From Owenia fusiformis (taxonomy: Eukaryota > Annelida > Polychaeta > Sabellida > Oweniidae): a stretch of DNA of 64,000 nt. Shown here one piece after another: positions 33,840 through 45,900 of the stretch (its first letter is position 1; the number at the start of each line of letters is the position of its first letter). The stretch spans positions 5,974,571 through 6,038,570 of the forward strand of contig CAIIXF020000011.1 in assembly GCA_903813345.2 (NCBI GenBank). The letters are read 5' to 3'. Position numbers and translations under genes: made by a program. The notes below the pieces were generated by a model that saw only the letters and a program-made list of their open reading frames with translations, was not told the origin of the DNA and searched no databases.

Positions 33840-36800
33840 AGTATGAGGTTTTTTGAGTGCATTGTATACAGTACCACATAATAAGCGAGGAATATACTAT
33901 ACTGAAGAAGTTGTTATATCAGTTACGATTTATATGTGAGGTATTCGTGTTTGTGAGTATATTCATGAGGCTATTATGTTTTTGATTTTTCATGTGAGAT
34001 GTTACTTTTTTGCGAATGCATTATGTTAGGCAATATTACCTGTGATTTATAAACGAATTATTAGTTCTATATAAGAGCTTTCATGAGAGGATTGGTTTAT
34101 GCGAGTGAATCCAAATGCTATAGTCACTGATTTTTATTTGAGGTATTTTGTTTTGTTTAATGAACAGTGTTCCTTTTTGTAAAATAATTTCTGGATTTTG
34201 CGACCGTTTAAGTTTATGTACTCGAGATGCTGAAGGATGTGGGGATTATTTTAGGCATTGTCAATTAAATTGCTAAAACTGAAGGCTTTAGGTTTGCAGT
34301 GGGATGCTGACCCTTTTAAACGTTAAACGAATTATAATATCTATCTCAAAGCATTAAGACCAAATTCTAAATATTGTATATCTAATATACTATTAGTATT
34401 GTTATGAGTATTGGCTCACAATTTGTATTTTTATTCAATTTGTGTTGTAATGACTCGAGTATAATGAGGTGCTACTTGGTGTAATGGTCTGGGAATGATG
34501 TTTATACTTAGCTCGTGAGTCGGGAGGGGTCGATAGACGTTTGACTTTGGGATTGCTAGCGTTTCTTATGTCACCACCAAGAGTTGTATGACATATTGTT
34601 ATAGTTTCCAACATAAAGTCCATTGACAGTACATATTCGGCGTTCGGTGTATGTAACGAATATGCGTTGGCATTTTGCATGTTAATGCTTTGATATTCCC
34701 TTATATTAGTATACTCTTGAACACATTCCATTTGTTGCTGTGCCTTTTCCATTTCCATTTGTGCGTTCATGTTTTGTTACTTCAGAATTATGATTTTTTA
34801 TTAATGTGTAACAAACAGTATAATATAACAACAATTTTATTTGTCACTGCGATGCATTACATCGATTCATTTTTACATTATTGCCGACATTTCTCAAAGA
34901 TCCATGTAGTCAAATGTTGAAGATATGGTCCTTATATAAGCAACCAATTCATGTTCAACCATATGCAACAATTTTCAATCGCAGACGGTATTAGACAAGG
35001 AAGAACAACGAGTCTCCCTTTATTGGCAATTGACCCCTGAATACGGCTGTCCATATCTCAAAATGTATTACAACTAATTTAGTAAAAAACTGACATATTA
35101 TAACCATGTGTTATTCACAGATAATAAAGGTGCCAATATATTGATTGCTTCACCAATATCCCCAAAACGACATAAAATGTTGAAACCTTGATTTTTTATA
35201 TATAAGGTATTTCAAGGAACACATACCGCAAAATTATAGCCAAGAAACTTGATGTATATATTAAAAATAATTTCATGTGACTTTCTTTTAATGTTTGTAC
35301 TTTAAATTATGAAAAAAATACGAAAAACATTTTACACGTTTTTTGACCCCTGATAATGACATGCATTATTCGGCCTAAAAGCCCGCCGTATTTATCACGG
35401 CTATACAAAAATAAAACGCGGGACACATGTAGGTATCTAAATATAAGCTCAAATATCATTATGCAGATATGGTGCCACCAACTCCTTAATTAGACGTCCT
35501 AGAAATTTCATACCGTGGACTAGTTCCAAGTTTTACAATTTTAGCATGTTTATTACGATCTAATTCCTGCCAGTATCAATGAATAAATCTATTGACCAAC
35601 AGATTGGAAATATGTATTCCAGCGATACCCTCATTTTGACGAAAGAATGGTACAAATATGTCCACTATTTATCGAGATATCGTGTAGAAAAATTGAAGAA
35701 AGACATCGCTTAAGAAATTTCTATTTCTAGACTGAACTGTTCACGCTCGCAAGTGGCATCTCCAACTCCATATATGGGCAAAAAGGTGGAGTTAACAATA
35801 AGCAATGCAGGGACTGACACGATTGACACGAAGAAGTCTCGATGAATCTCGCTTAAACTCCGCCCCTTCTTCGTGAAAAATCACGTGAATTCCGGCTTTT
35901 GCTGGGACATATCCGGGCATCTCGGCTTCGAACCCAATCAGAAGTTTCAATTTTGACTGGCGCCGCATACATTATCTCAAGTCTCACCCAATATTTTTAT
36001 GTATACGTTAAAAACATTATCTTTGATAACTCAAATACTAGTGGACGGATATGGGACACATTTTAAGATGGCTGTTCAATTTCAAAATAATGTTGTGATT
36101 GCAAATATACAGGGTGACCAAAAAACAGCACCCTCAAAATGGAATAATTTCTTATGTACATTTGTAATCACCTTCATTTTTCATGTACAGAAACTTCAAT
36201 TTATTGATGACAATGAGTTCTTATATTATCAATTAAAAAATGTGCTCATTTTTGAACGAAAAAATATATAAGATTTTACTGAAGTTAAAGTTACTGAAAT
36301 TATATATTGACCACAGCACAGACATGGGAATACATGTAAGTAAAATTACCTAATGTCAAGACACTTCTACCGTTACAAGTGCATCAACTGATTGTTATAT
36401 CAACACTTTTACATATAAACAGCCTCTTGTAAACAATTCCTACCAGCTGAACATTATTAAAATTAATGTAACAACCCACCAAATTCAGATACACTTATAG
36501 CATAATTTCTCTTATTATTTGGTGTGCTGTTACTGTATTTATCTCTGTATTTAATTAGATTTTAACTTTAATCGTTTATAAGTTGTATGTTTATATGCAT
36601 TCAGCTGATATTCACTCTACAAGAAAAATGCCAATCTCCAAATACATACTTTTCAGTGATGGCGTATTAATATTTAACTGCAAATAGTGCAGAATATAGT
36701 CCCAAGATTTGATCCAGTAATTAGCAGTTATTATAAGCAATTTACTTTAATCACAGCTTCTTAAACGTGTTTATTTATGTTCATCATATTTTGGTATCAG

Positions 36801-37220
36801 TATTAGGTATGAAATACTTTTGTTTGTTAAGTTAGTATTCGGCGTAAGGTTTTCCTCAGTTGAGAAGTTTGGTTTGTGTTCTGTTTAGATTTTAACTGTA
36901 AGGATGCTAATGGATATATCACCTACGTTTCGATCGATTTTGCAGTATTCCGACTCTATTGGTGTTAGGTAAATATATATTTGTATTAATCAAATGATGA
37001 TCAACAAATTGATATATGTTTTATGACATTCTGTTACGAGATCTGACAGTGAAAGTTACCTTGAAATGTATATAATGCTCCGGCCCAAAAGTTGCCCAGG
37101 ATCCCTTTTACATCTTTATATCCTATTAGAGAGATGTATTTCCCCTTCCCAAAGTACCCCACAGTCCAGCTTTCCCAGTCTCTGGAAATTCCGGCATTCA
37201 TATTGCAAATTTCCAATCAT
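33840..37220. other. Non-coding stretch with repeat fragments
   Basis: Contains a TGTCACCACC-type fragment (34568-34593) and a ~165-bp-repeat relative at about 36000-36100. On the minus strand 37080-37205 can be read as an exon-like segment (SWTVGYFGKGKYISLIGY) bounded by AG and GTAAC, but no family was recognised. Otherwise nothing seen. Confidence 0.3.
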
Positions 37221-37224
37221 GTAG

Positions 37225-37345
37225 CTCGTGTTAGTCAGTGTTAGTCACTTGCTAGTCACTTGTTAGTCACTTGCTAGTCACTTGTTAGCTCGTGTTAGGC
37301 ACTTTTTATAGTTCGTGCTAGTCATTGTTAGTCCATGTTAGTCAC
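37225..37345. repeat. ~12-bp tandem repeat
   Basis: Roughly ten variants of TTAGTCACTTGC in a row. Confidence 0.8.
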
Positions 37346-38049
37346 TTTATATACAGAAACTTCTCCCAGAACACAGTTTGATTATTCATAACTAATTTTT
37401 ACTGTACTGTTGTCATTGTTATCTTTAATATCTTAAAAATATATACACCTGTAAATATGTTTCTTTATTTAAAACTTTTGTCGTGTTATATTTCTTAAGG
37501 TGATATTATCCCCCCCCCCTTTCATGAGACAATTCCAAGTATAATCGAGATGTAGAGATTTTTACTAGAACGCCATCTTTCTTTCGACATAAAAGTTTAT
37601 TTCTTATAAGACTCATTGTAAAGACAGATGTTTTACACCCCCCATAATTAACTAAGAATAAAGCTCATAATTTTAAACCAATAACATCTCCCTCTCTTTT
37701 AACCACGCTACCACAACGAGTTGAGGGAATGTTACACTAATAGTGCTGATTGCGTGTTCAGTGTGTTTGTTTCTAGAATGAACCTATTGATGAATCCTAG
37801 GTCTGTTTGTATTGATTTGTACATTGCTTGTGACATTAATCTTTGGGAAAAGATCTATGTCAAAACGTAACTACTCCAGAAAACACTTACAAAATAGAGA
37901 TGATAGACTTGTAGATATGCTCATTAGCATAACTAAAGAATTTTATTTCAGCCAATTAATGAGCATCTCTTGTCTGTCTAGAAGTAGACAAACATACATG
38001 TAGCATAAAGTTGCATCTCTCTTAATGGACATTTCTACTGACAAGATAG

Positions 38050-38390
38050 CACTGATTGACTGAGTTGCGGCAGCTTGATAACGTACAGGGATACGGACGT
38101 CCCGTGTTCGACCCCCATGTACGGAGTTGTTGATCATTGTCATCACAGGACACTTGGTCCAAAGGTCCAATTTCCGGCCCTTGGCTTAGGTCGGTTTCCA
38201 TCGGAGACAAATTGTGAGACTGTGGTTGGTTGCTCCACTGACGTGATTTAGTAGACTATATGAGTCAAACAGTATAGTTTTAAACCACCACAAAGGGCAG
38301 TAGTGGAACGACAATCGGTCCCAGTAAGGGTGCCCTTTAACTGAAGACCCGAGGAAATTATGCTGTCGCAGTGACTGACCTTGTATTAGC
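38050..38390 (+). mobile_element. tRNA-derived SINE, copy 1
   Basis: Matches the reverse complement of 56389-56746 over about 340 bp, including a B-box region (GTGTTCGACCCCC), TACGGAGTTGTTGATCATTG, TTGTGAGACTGTGGTTGGTT and GGGCAGTAGTGGAACGAC. Its A-box region is degraded. A partial short palindromic MITE abuts its 3' end at 38392. The segment 38460-39312 holds no gene apart from a possible poly(A) signal. Confidence 0.8.
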
Positions 38391-39020
38391 AAATGTAACG
38401 AACATCTGTCGGCTACCGGATTAACCTACAATTTTATGACCAACTCAATTAAATATGAGAAAAGACTTTTTTCTGTTTGATACAACAATCAATTTTAATT
38501 TCATATATTTATAGTACCTGTACTCTGCAGTAATATCAATCCCCACTTAGTGGAAATAGATGTGCCTCTATACCGTCTCACCATCTATTTATTCCCGATA
38601 TAATGGGAAAATAATAGTTTCTTGATTTTCATAGTGAATTTGACGAAAACAAAGAATGCTTCACCAACACAGAATGATAAATAAACTTTACCGAAAATGT
38701 TAATCTCAGGCTACATTCTTTTGCCACCACAGTCTAAAATGTTAGTGTCAGATAATTGGTAAACCATTTGATAACATTTAGAATTCTACCAATACTAGGC
38801 CTTCTAATAAAGTGATCACATAATAACCAGGTATGTATGTTTCTATAGAAAACTACAAAACGACATAACATTTTATATCAAAATGGCATCGACTTAATAT
38901 TTATAGTAGTTACAATTTACGCATTGCATTTGCAAAGACAGGCTAATAGCTGCAGGACTTGAGTGCATGTAGTTTGTTGCGGTCTCTTTAAATAGGGATA
39001 TAAATTGTTTGTTTGTTAAG

Positions 39021-39026
39021 TTTATT
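39021..39026 (-). promoter_or_regulatory. Candidate poly(A) signal of the 1324-aa gene
   Basis: TTTATT on the plus strand reads AATAAA on the minus strand about 290 nt after the stop codon. It is the nearest clear hexamer I noted; use is unproven. Confidence 0.3.
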
Positions 39027-39312
39027 TTCAAACAAATAAAGGCCTCAGGCCCATGGTTTTACAGAAAATAGTACAAAACATGTTTTACACTTAGGAGTTC
39101 TTTTCTTAAATTAAATGCTCTATAGCAGAAAGTTGCTAAGTTACATAATTCATTAATTCCTCCTGAGGACCTTTTAAAAACTGATAGACTTTTGTTGTGA
39201 TGGTAGAGTGTAATAATACCTTTTGATGTACTCCTCCCTCAAATCAATATACGATGGAAAAATCAAAATAAAATGGTACTTAAATACATCGGCATATCAT
39301 ATACACCTGGTA

Positions 39313-39953
39313 TTACAGTGGTGTCAACATCATCCTCATTTCTTTGAATGAATAATAGGCATTATCTGGGTTACCTATCTTTTCTGGCCAGAACCACCAA
39401 AATATGCATCTATTTGGGGCATAACACTGTGAAGTGTTCATATAATTGCCAAACAAATTAGCCCGTGTGCAGCGGTTGTACCACCATGCCCCCGAATACA
39501 TATGAGCACAACTGCCATGTCCAACTGTATCATGATCTACATCTTTAGTGGAAAATTTCATGGTATAACTATGATATAGACTGTCCCGTGCAGTTCCTGA
39601 ATAACCAAGAGCTGTTAATTTAAAACCGTTGTCCTCGCTGCCTATGTTGAAATCACTGTAATCTGCATATCGAGTTTGGCTTTGTTGTTCCGGCCAAGCA
39701 GTAAGCTCAACCCGGAGTTTGTATTTCCCCTGCTTCAAAATTGAGCGAATGTTTTTCAAACCAAGGAAGTATTCTCCGTCTATATTGCCAAATCCATTCC
39801 TATACTCAGTCCAGTTCTTGTTGAAGTCCACCGACCCATCAAACCTATTCGCAAATACTAACCATCCACCTTTGCATTTGGTTTGAAATGTGTTCAAGTC
39901 ACTGGTGGCGATATATGCTGTACCATCTGAATGTTGACTACAGTCTTCCACAT
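39313..39953 (-). CDS. Exon 18: fibrinogen-related C-terminal domain
   Basis: Residues about 1112-1324, ending the protein. Motifs include GGWLVFANRFDGSVDFNKNW, YRNGFGNIDGEYFLGL, FSTKDVDHDT (calcium-site region), CAHMYSGAWWYNRC and FKEMRMML. The length and cysteines are those of a full FReD, as in ficolin and FREP-type lectins. The whole domain is in one exon. Confidence 0.9.
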
Positions 39954-42900
39954 CTATAACATTAAAATATAAGAGAATACACTTCAGGCTTAAATGGTTA
40001 ATCATAGGTTTTTAGCTGATATAAAGATGGGAGCAGCGGTAGAATTTTATCACCTGTCTCTTTGAAAGACAGGTCAATCGCCACATCCCGCCCTGCCTAT
40101 CTGTTTATTTCTGAACCTAACTCGTTTTTACAGCTTTAACCTCAATTGCATGATTAGAAGTGAAAAAGGTACAATACCATTTGACATACTCTTCAGATGT
40201 ATGATTTTTCAAAAACAGAATATCAAATCTATGACGTTGACGTAATACGGAGAGTTCTAATACATACGTCCTCCAATAAAAAATATCTTGGAAAGGTAGA
40301 TTATGCTTGATTTTGCACTTTATTTCTGCACTTAACCGTATTCAGGACAATATCCTAAGCAGTAAATACAAGAGTAAAATACTTACAGAGTTTGGATTTA
40401 CAAATAGAAGCTTCAGATCGAACACAGGCAATATCATGCCACTCGAAACCACCATATCTCTCAACTGTGACACACTCCTCTCCTTCAGTTGATGGCTCGC
40501 CTTTGCTCCACTTCGTATAAACCACGTCATTGCCATCAGACCATTGGTTGTAGTTATTACCTTTGGCTGATAAGCCTTAATGTACATATTTGAAAAATAA
40601 CATGATTCCTAAATTATACAAGCAACTAACATGCAAAATGTCACCACCTGTCATTTATTACAGATGCGAGCACCGAAAACCGTCCACAAAAAAGTTGATA
40701 TGTCACCACTTCTGTTGGTGGACATGAAAATGTTACAGCATTTCATTAAACATTTCCATTTAATATTATTTCAATATAAATAATAAGTATACTATACGAT
40801 ACTGTACTGTTCCGTACCGTATACTAAACTATAATACATTACACTACATCACATGACTAAACTGGTATCAAGACGTTTCACCCCCTGGACGTTTCACCCC
40901 TAGACTGTTCACCCCTTAGACATTTCACCCCCTGGACATTTCACCCCCTAGACACTTCACCCCCTAGACGTTTCACCCCCTGGACGTTTCACCCCCTAGA
41001 CATTTCACCCCTAGACTTTTCATCCCTTAGACGTTTCACCCCTAGACGTTTCACCCCTTAGACATTTCACCCCCTAGACATTTCACCCCCATATGCAGTC
41101 TGTGTATTGTACAATGTGAGTGGTTAGATTATTAGTGAATTTTTACTTAAATTACATGAGTAAATGGGTGTATACGGATTTCTTTTCCAAGTTACATTGA
41201 CTGGAAAGGGTCATTGTCTATAAAACCACAACAATATTGGTACAAATAAGTTTTAAAAAAGTTTGCACTTTGCACTGATTAAAGATGCTAGTCTCTAATT
41301 GCCTAGATAATCCATTCCCTTGTTATCAATTGCATTATTAAAAAGCAACAAACCGATTCATTATTATTTTTTAGATTTAGAAAATTAACAGAGGCAGGAA
41401 TTTGAGTATTTCTATGACATATTTGAGCAGAGATTTACTTCGGTAGGCATTTAGTAATTCTATACTAAAAATTTGAGCAAGGATTTACTGTGGCAGGCAT
41501 TTGAGTAATTTAATTCCAGGAATTCAATGTCATTTTTTAGCGAAGATTTACTTTGGAAAGCATTTGAGTAATTCTATACTATATTTGAACAAGGATTTAC
41601 TGTGGCAGGCATTTCAATTCAATTTCAATTCAATTCAATTCAATTTACCATACACTCATTTCATCAATGAATGCATAATAAGAAAAGGGAAAATGGAGGG
41701 ACTTTAAAGATACTGAATTTGGATGACCAAAATGAGCTGAAACCAATGGATAGCATGAGATTTTTCAATGGAGAAATAACATGGGGAACACTTATCTTAT
41801 AGCAATTAAGTTTTTCTTTCAAGAACTATTTGATACATCAAAATAAAGAATAGTAATGCATTAAACATTGTAAAAAATGATTGCATTTCTGGTAAAAATG
41901 GGGTCAACATCTTTGAAAAAGTCTGTTGATGGGTTGATTACTACTTCAATATCTCCGAGTTTGTTTGATTTTTCTGTATAAAATTTTCTTTGAGATAATG
42001 AATTGATCTCAAGTAAACCTGTCTCCATTGTCAGAAAATAATCACAATCCAAGATATAACCTTTGGTTTTGAAAATTGTTTATCAACTTTGAAAATTTAA
42101 TTTTTTTGAAAATGTGACTTCTAGTTCGGGTTGATTCCCCATTGACCCCATGTTACAAAATCACAAAAAGTGAAATATCTCTTCTTGTATTGGACAGATA
42201 ACATTTTCTTTTACTGCATATATTTTAATTTGCATTACAATTAAATGCATGAAAATTGAACCACTTAAATTTAAATTAAAGGGAACTTTCTACTATACCC
42301 GCCATGTTATCTGACCAGAACGAGCCACCTGGTGGTGAAACTGGTAACTACCTACTCGCCTCTGCATTAATTCTAGTGACTAACAGTACTTGTTATTTGA
42401 TTATTTTGATTGTTATTTAAATTGTGATTTTAATTAATCAAACCCAAGCTAAACCCTATTACATAAAATCATCTAACTTAAATTCACTTGTTGCTGAGTA
42501 AAATCTATAATATATGCCATTTACACTTAGGGTATTCAGTTCTAACAAAGAGAAATACTTGAATGAAATATATATATGTAGGAGTAAAAAATTGAGGCTA
42601 AAATGTCTAGGGGGTGAAATGTCTAGGGGGTGAAATGTCTAAGGGGTGAAACGTCTAAGGGATGAAATGTCTAAGGGGTGAAATGTCTAAGGGGTGAAAC
42701 GTCTAGGGGGTGAAGTGTCCAGGGGGTGAAATGTCTAAGGGATGAAATGTCTAGGGGTGAAACGTCCAGGGGAAGAAATGTCCAGGGGGTGAAGTGTCTA
42801 AGGGGTGAAATGTCCAGGGGGTGAAACGTCTAAGGGGTGAACAGTCTAGGGGTGAAACGTCCAGGGGGTGAAATGTCTAGAAAGCGACTAAACTACACAA

Positions 42901-45900
42901 TGCTATCCTGAAATATATCATATGGTATTTATATGTGAATATTTCATTTAATATAATAGTTACCAATGTAAAAATGTTCAAGGCTGGTTTCTCTGAACGT
43001 TTTCTCTAACTCAACAGCAAGAAATGCGTTCTCATTTGCAGATAGGATGGATGTCAGATGACCTCTGTGTGCCCGACATACAGCCTGGGCAGCTTTTTGA
43101 GTCTTCTTCTCTGTAGTTATTAGGTAGCAGGCTGAGTTGAATTCCACTTGCCCAACAGCACATGTTTCTGTCAAAGTACAAAAAATATATAAAAGCATAC
43201 GATGATACGAACGATATAGTAACGTGAATAATACAAACATTAAAACGTCAATTAACATGATAACAAAATGATAAGAAATAACTTGGATTGGATTAACTCA
43301 GAGTCATAAATAATTGATGAATTTATTATGAAATTGTTGTACTATTTCTATGTCACCTTGTACCTTTAACATACCATAAACAATTTTCCACGTTCCAGAT
43401 GCTCCGAACCCAGTAACGAAATTAAGTGCATTAACGACATGCGGAGTTGGATCTTGCCAAGCTAAGAACGTATTCTGTCCAATTGCATGTCCCTTTCCAA
43501 CTTGAACGTTTCCGTTTGCCCAACTCACCTGCATAGTAATTGTTAAGTTTTTTTTTTATTTTATTTATTTTATTTTTTTTATTTCATCATTTACTTATAT
43601 TACATACAATATATAAGTACAAATAAATATGAATACAACCGTACAAGAATCAAATTACAATCAATCAAAAGTATAGGCATATTGAATTAAAAGTTTTTGA
43701 TTAAATTTTTAATCCATAATGCTAAAACAGTTTCCCTTTCTATGACATGGAATATAGATTCATAAAAAATGTAAATTTGTAACAAAGGCTGTTCTTATAT
43801 CGAATCTTTTCCAACTTTCATGATCTTCAGAAAAATTGCACCAATTATTATAAATTGTTATGCCAAGAATTGTTATTGTGACATTTCTAAATTTGGTGAT
43901 ATTGTTCCCTGGTAAAAATCCAGTAACAATATGTTTGTATTTAATTTGACACTTAAACTTTTCACTTAACTCTTGCCACACATGTCTTACTTTTATGCAT
44001 TTAAATAACATATGTTTCATATTGTGTAATTCATGACATATTTGACAATTTCTTGGAACTTTATTATTCCATTTGGATATGAGATATCCACATGCCAGTA
44101 GATTGTTCAATATTTTGAAATTAAATTCTGAGAAGTAATTATAACTCATGTTCATTAATTTCTGATTATAAATACTTTTCCATTGATGCTGTTCTGCAAT
44201 AGTAAAACAAGTACTCCAGTATGTTTCATGGATATTTCTCTCAAATTTAGAATTTCTCATAATGTTATAGAAAAATTTGGCTTTTTTACCTTCAAGTTTA
44301 ATAAACTGATTTTCAATCAAAAAATCTGTTTTATCCTTTACATTAATGAAGGGTAGATTAGTTTTATCACAATTTGAACAGACACTCATAATAGCTTTCT
44401 TGATTGTATATAATTCTATCATCCAGTTCCTCTTTCCAAGTAAAACCTGAGTACATAACTGACTGCTTTTAAAAGAACCATTTGGATTAAAAAAATCTTT
44501 TACATAAACAAAACCTGACTGAATCCAGTTTTTAAAGAATAAAACTTTTCCTCTATTTTGGAATCGCCTGTTGAACCATAAAACCTCACTGAAAATATCA
44601 TCACTTTTAATTTTGTCATTTGTTATATATGTTTTACATGTGTTGAATGAGCAAAATATGTCCTTATAAAAAGGTGTTAATATGTTTATACCATTTATTG
44701 ATTGTTGGTTAAAGTTGCAGTTCAAGAAAGTTACTAATTTTAGACCTGTTTTCTTTATAAGGTACGATGGAAAAAGTTTCCATGATGTTTTGCTAGTAAG
44801 TAGTCGATTTATCCAAATAGACTGAAGACTTTGTATTTTAAGCTTAATATCTACTACGTTTAATCCCCCATCCTCTATTGCTCCAATTATTGAATTTCTT
44901 TTCACTTTATCCTTCCCATTCCATAAAAAGTCGAAAAACATTCTCTTAGTCTTGATTCCCAGTTTAAAGAATGACATTTTTGTTTATCCCCAATGTGAAT
45001 TCCAAGGCATTTTATTGGTGTATTACTGAAAAGTATTTCTTCAATGTATTCGTCCTTTGAATCCTGAAGAGAGCCCAGTTGTATGCCTTTAGTTTTATCA
45101 ATGTTTAATTTAAGCCCACTAACCCTTGAGAATTTCTCTATTTTCTGTAATGCAGCTTTAAGAGATTCTTTATCTGATAAAATTAAAGTTGTATCGTCTG
45201 CGTGTTGTATTATTTTGATATTTTTATTCTCTATTTCTATACCATGTATTTTATCATCATTTTTAATTGAAACGGCCATTACTTCTGTGCAAAGAATAAA
45301 TAGCAAAGCCGATATAGGGCAACCTTGCCTTATTCCCCTATACATTTGAAAGCTATCCGAAAACCACCCATTATTTTGAATTTTCAAGACTGGGTCGTTA
45401 TACAAAATTTTTATCCATCTTTTGAAGTTATTTCCAAAGTTAAATTTGTCAAGTGTTTTGAACATAAAATTCCAATTAATAGAATCAAATGCTTTTTTGT
45501 AGTCCAAACATACTAATAAACCTGGTATATCTTCAATATTAGAGTAATCTATGATATCAAGAAGCAATCTAGCATTATAGCCGATAAAACGGCCAGGACT
45601 TGTTAAGTATAGTAACAACATAGTAATACGTTACAGTGACCTTTAAATTCTTTTGATTTTCATATTGACCAATTTAGGAGTTATTAGATATCGAGTGCTG
45701 TAATATGTTTGAGTTCTTGTGTGAAATCATATTCTTATAGTTTTTTCTATGTCTCTGTGTGAATATATACATTTTTCACTTACCCAAAATGGCATCATTT
45801 CAGTACAATTTAGTATGGAACCTCTATGAGAGACCTTAAGCGAACCTTCTGGCCTGTCACGTATACCCGAATTAGGGTTCCATGACCATCCGTTTAGAAC

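Noticed and set aside
34435-34770. 111-aa Gln-rich frame
   Set aside because: Part is translated from a TGTCACCACC-family repeat; no splice or domain support.
40871-42880. CRISPR-like short repeats
   Set aside because: Head-to-tail ~16-bp minisatellite with no spacers; part of a transposon with TSD.
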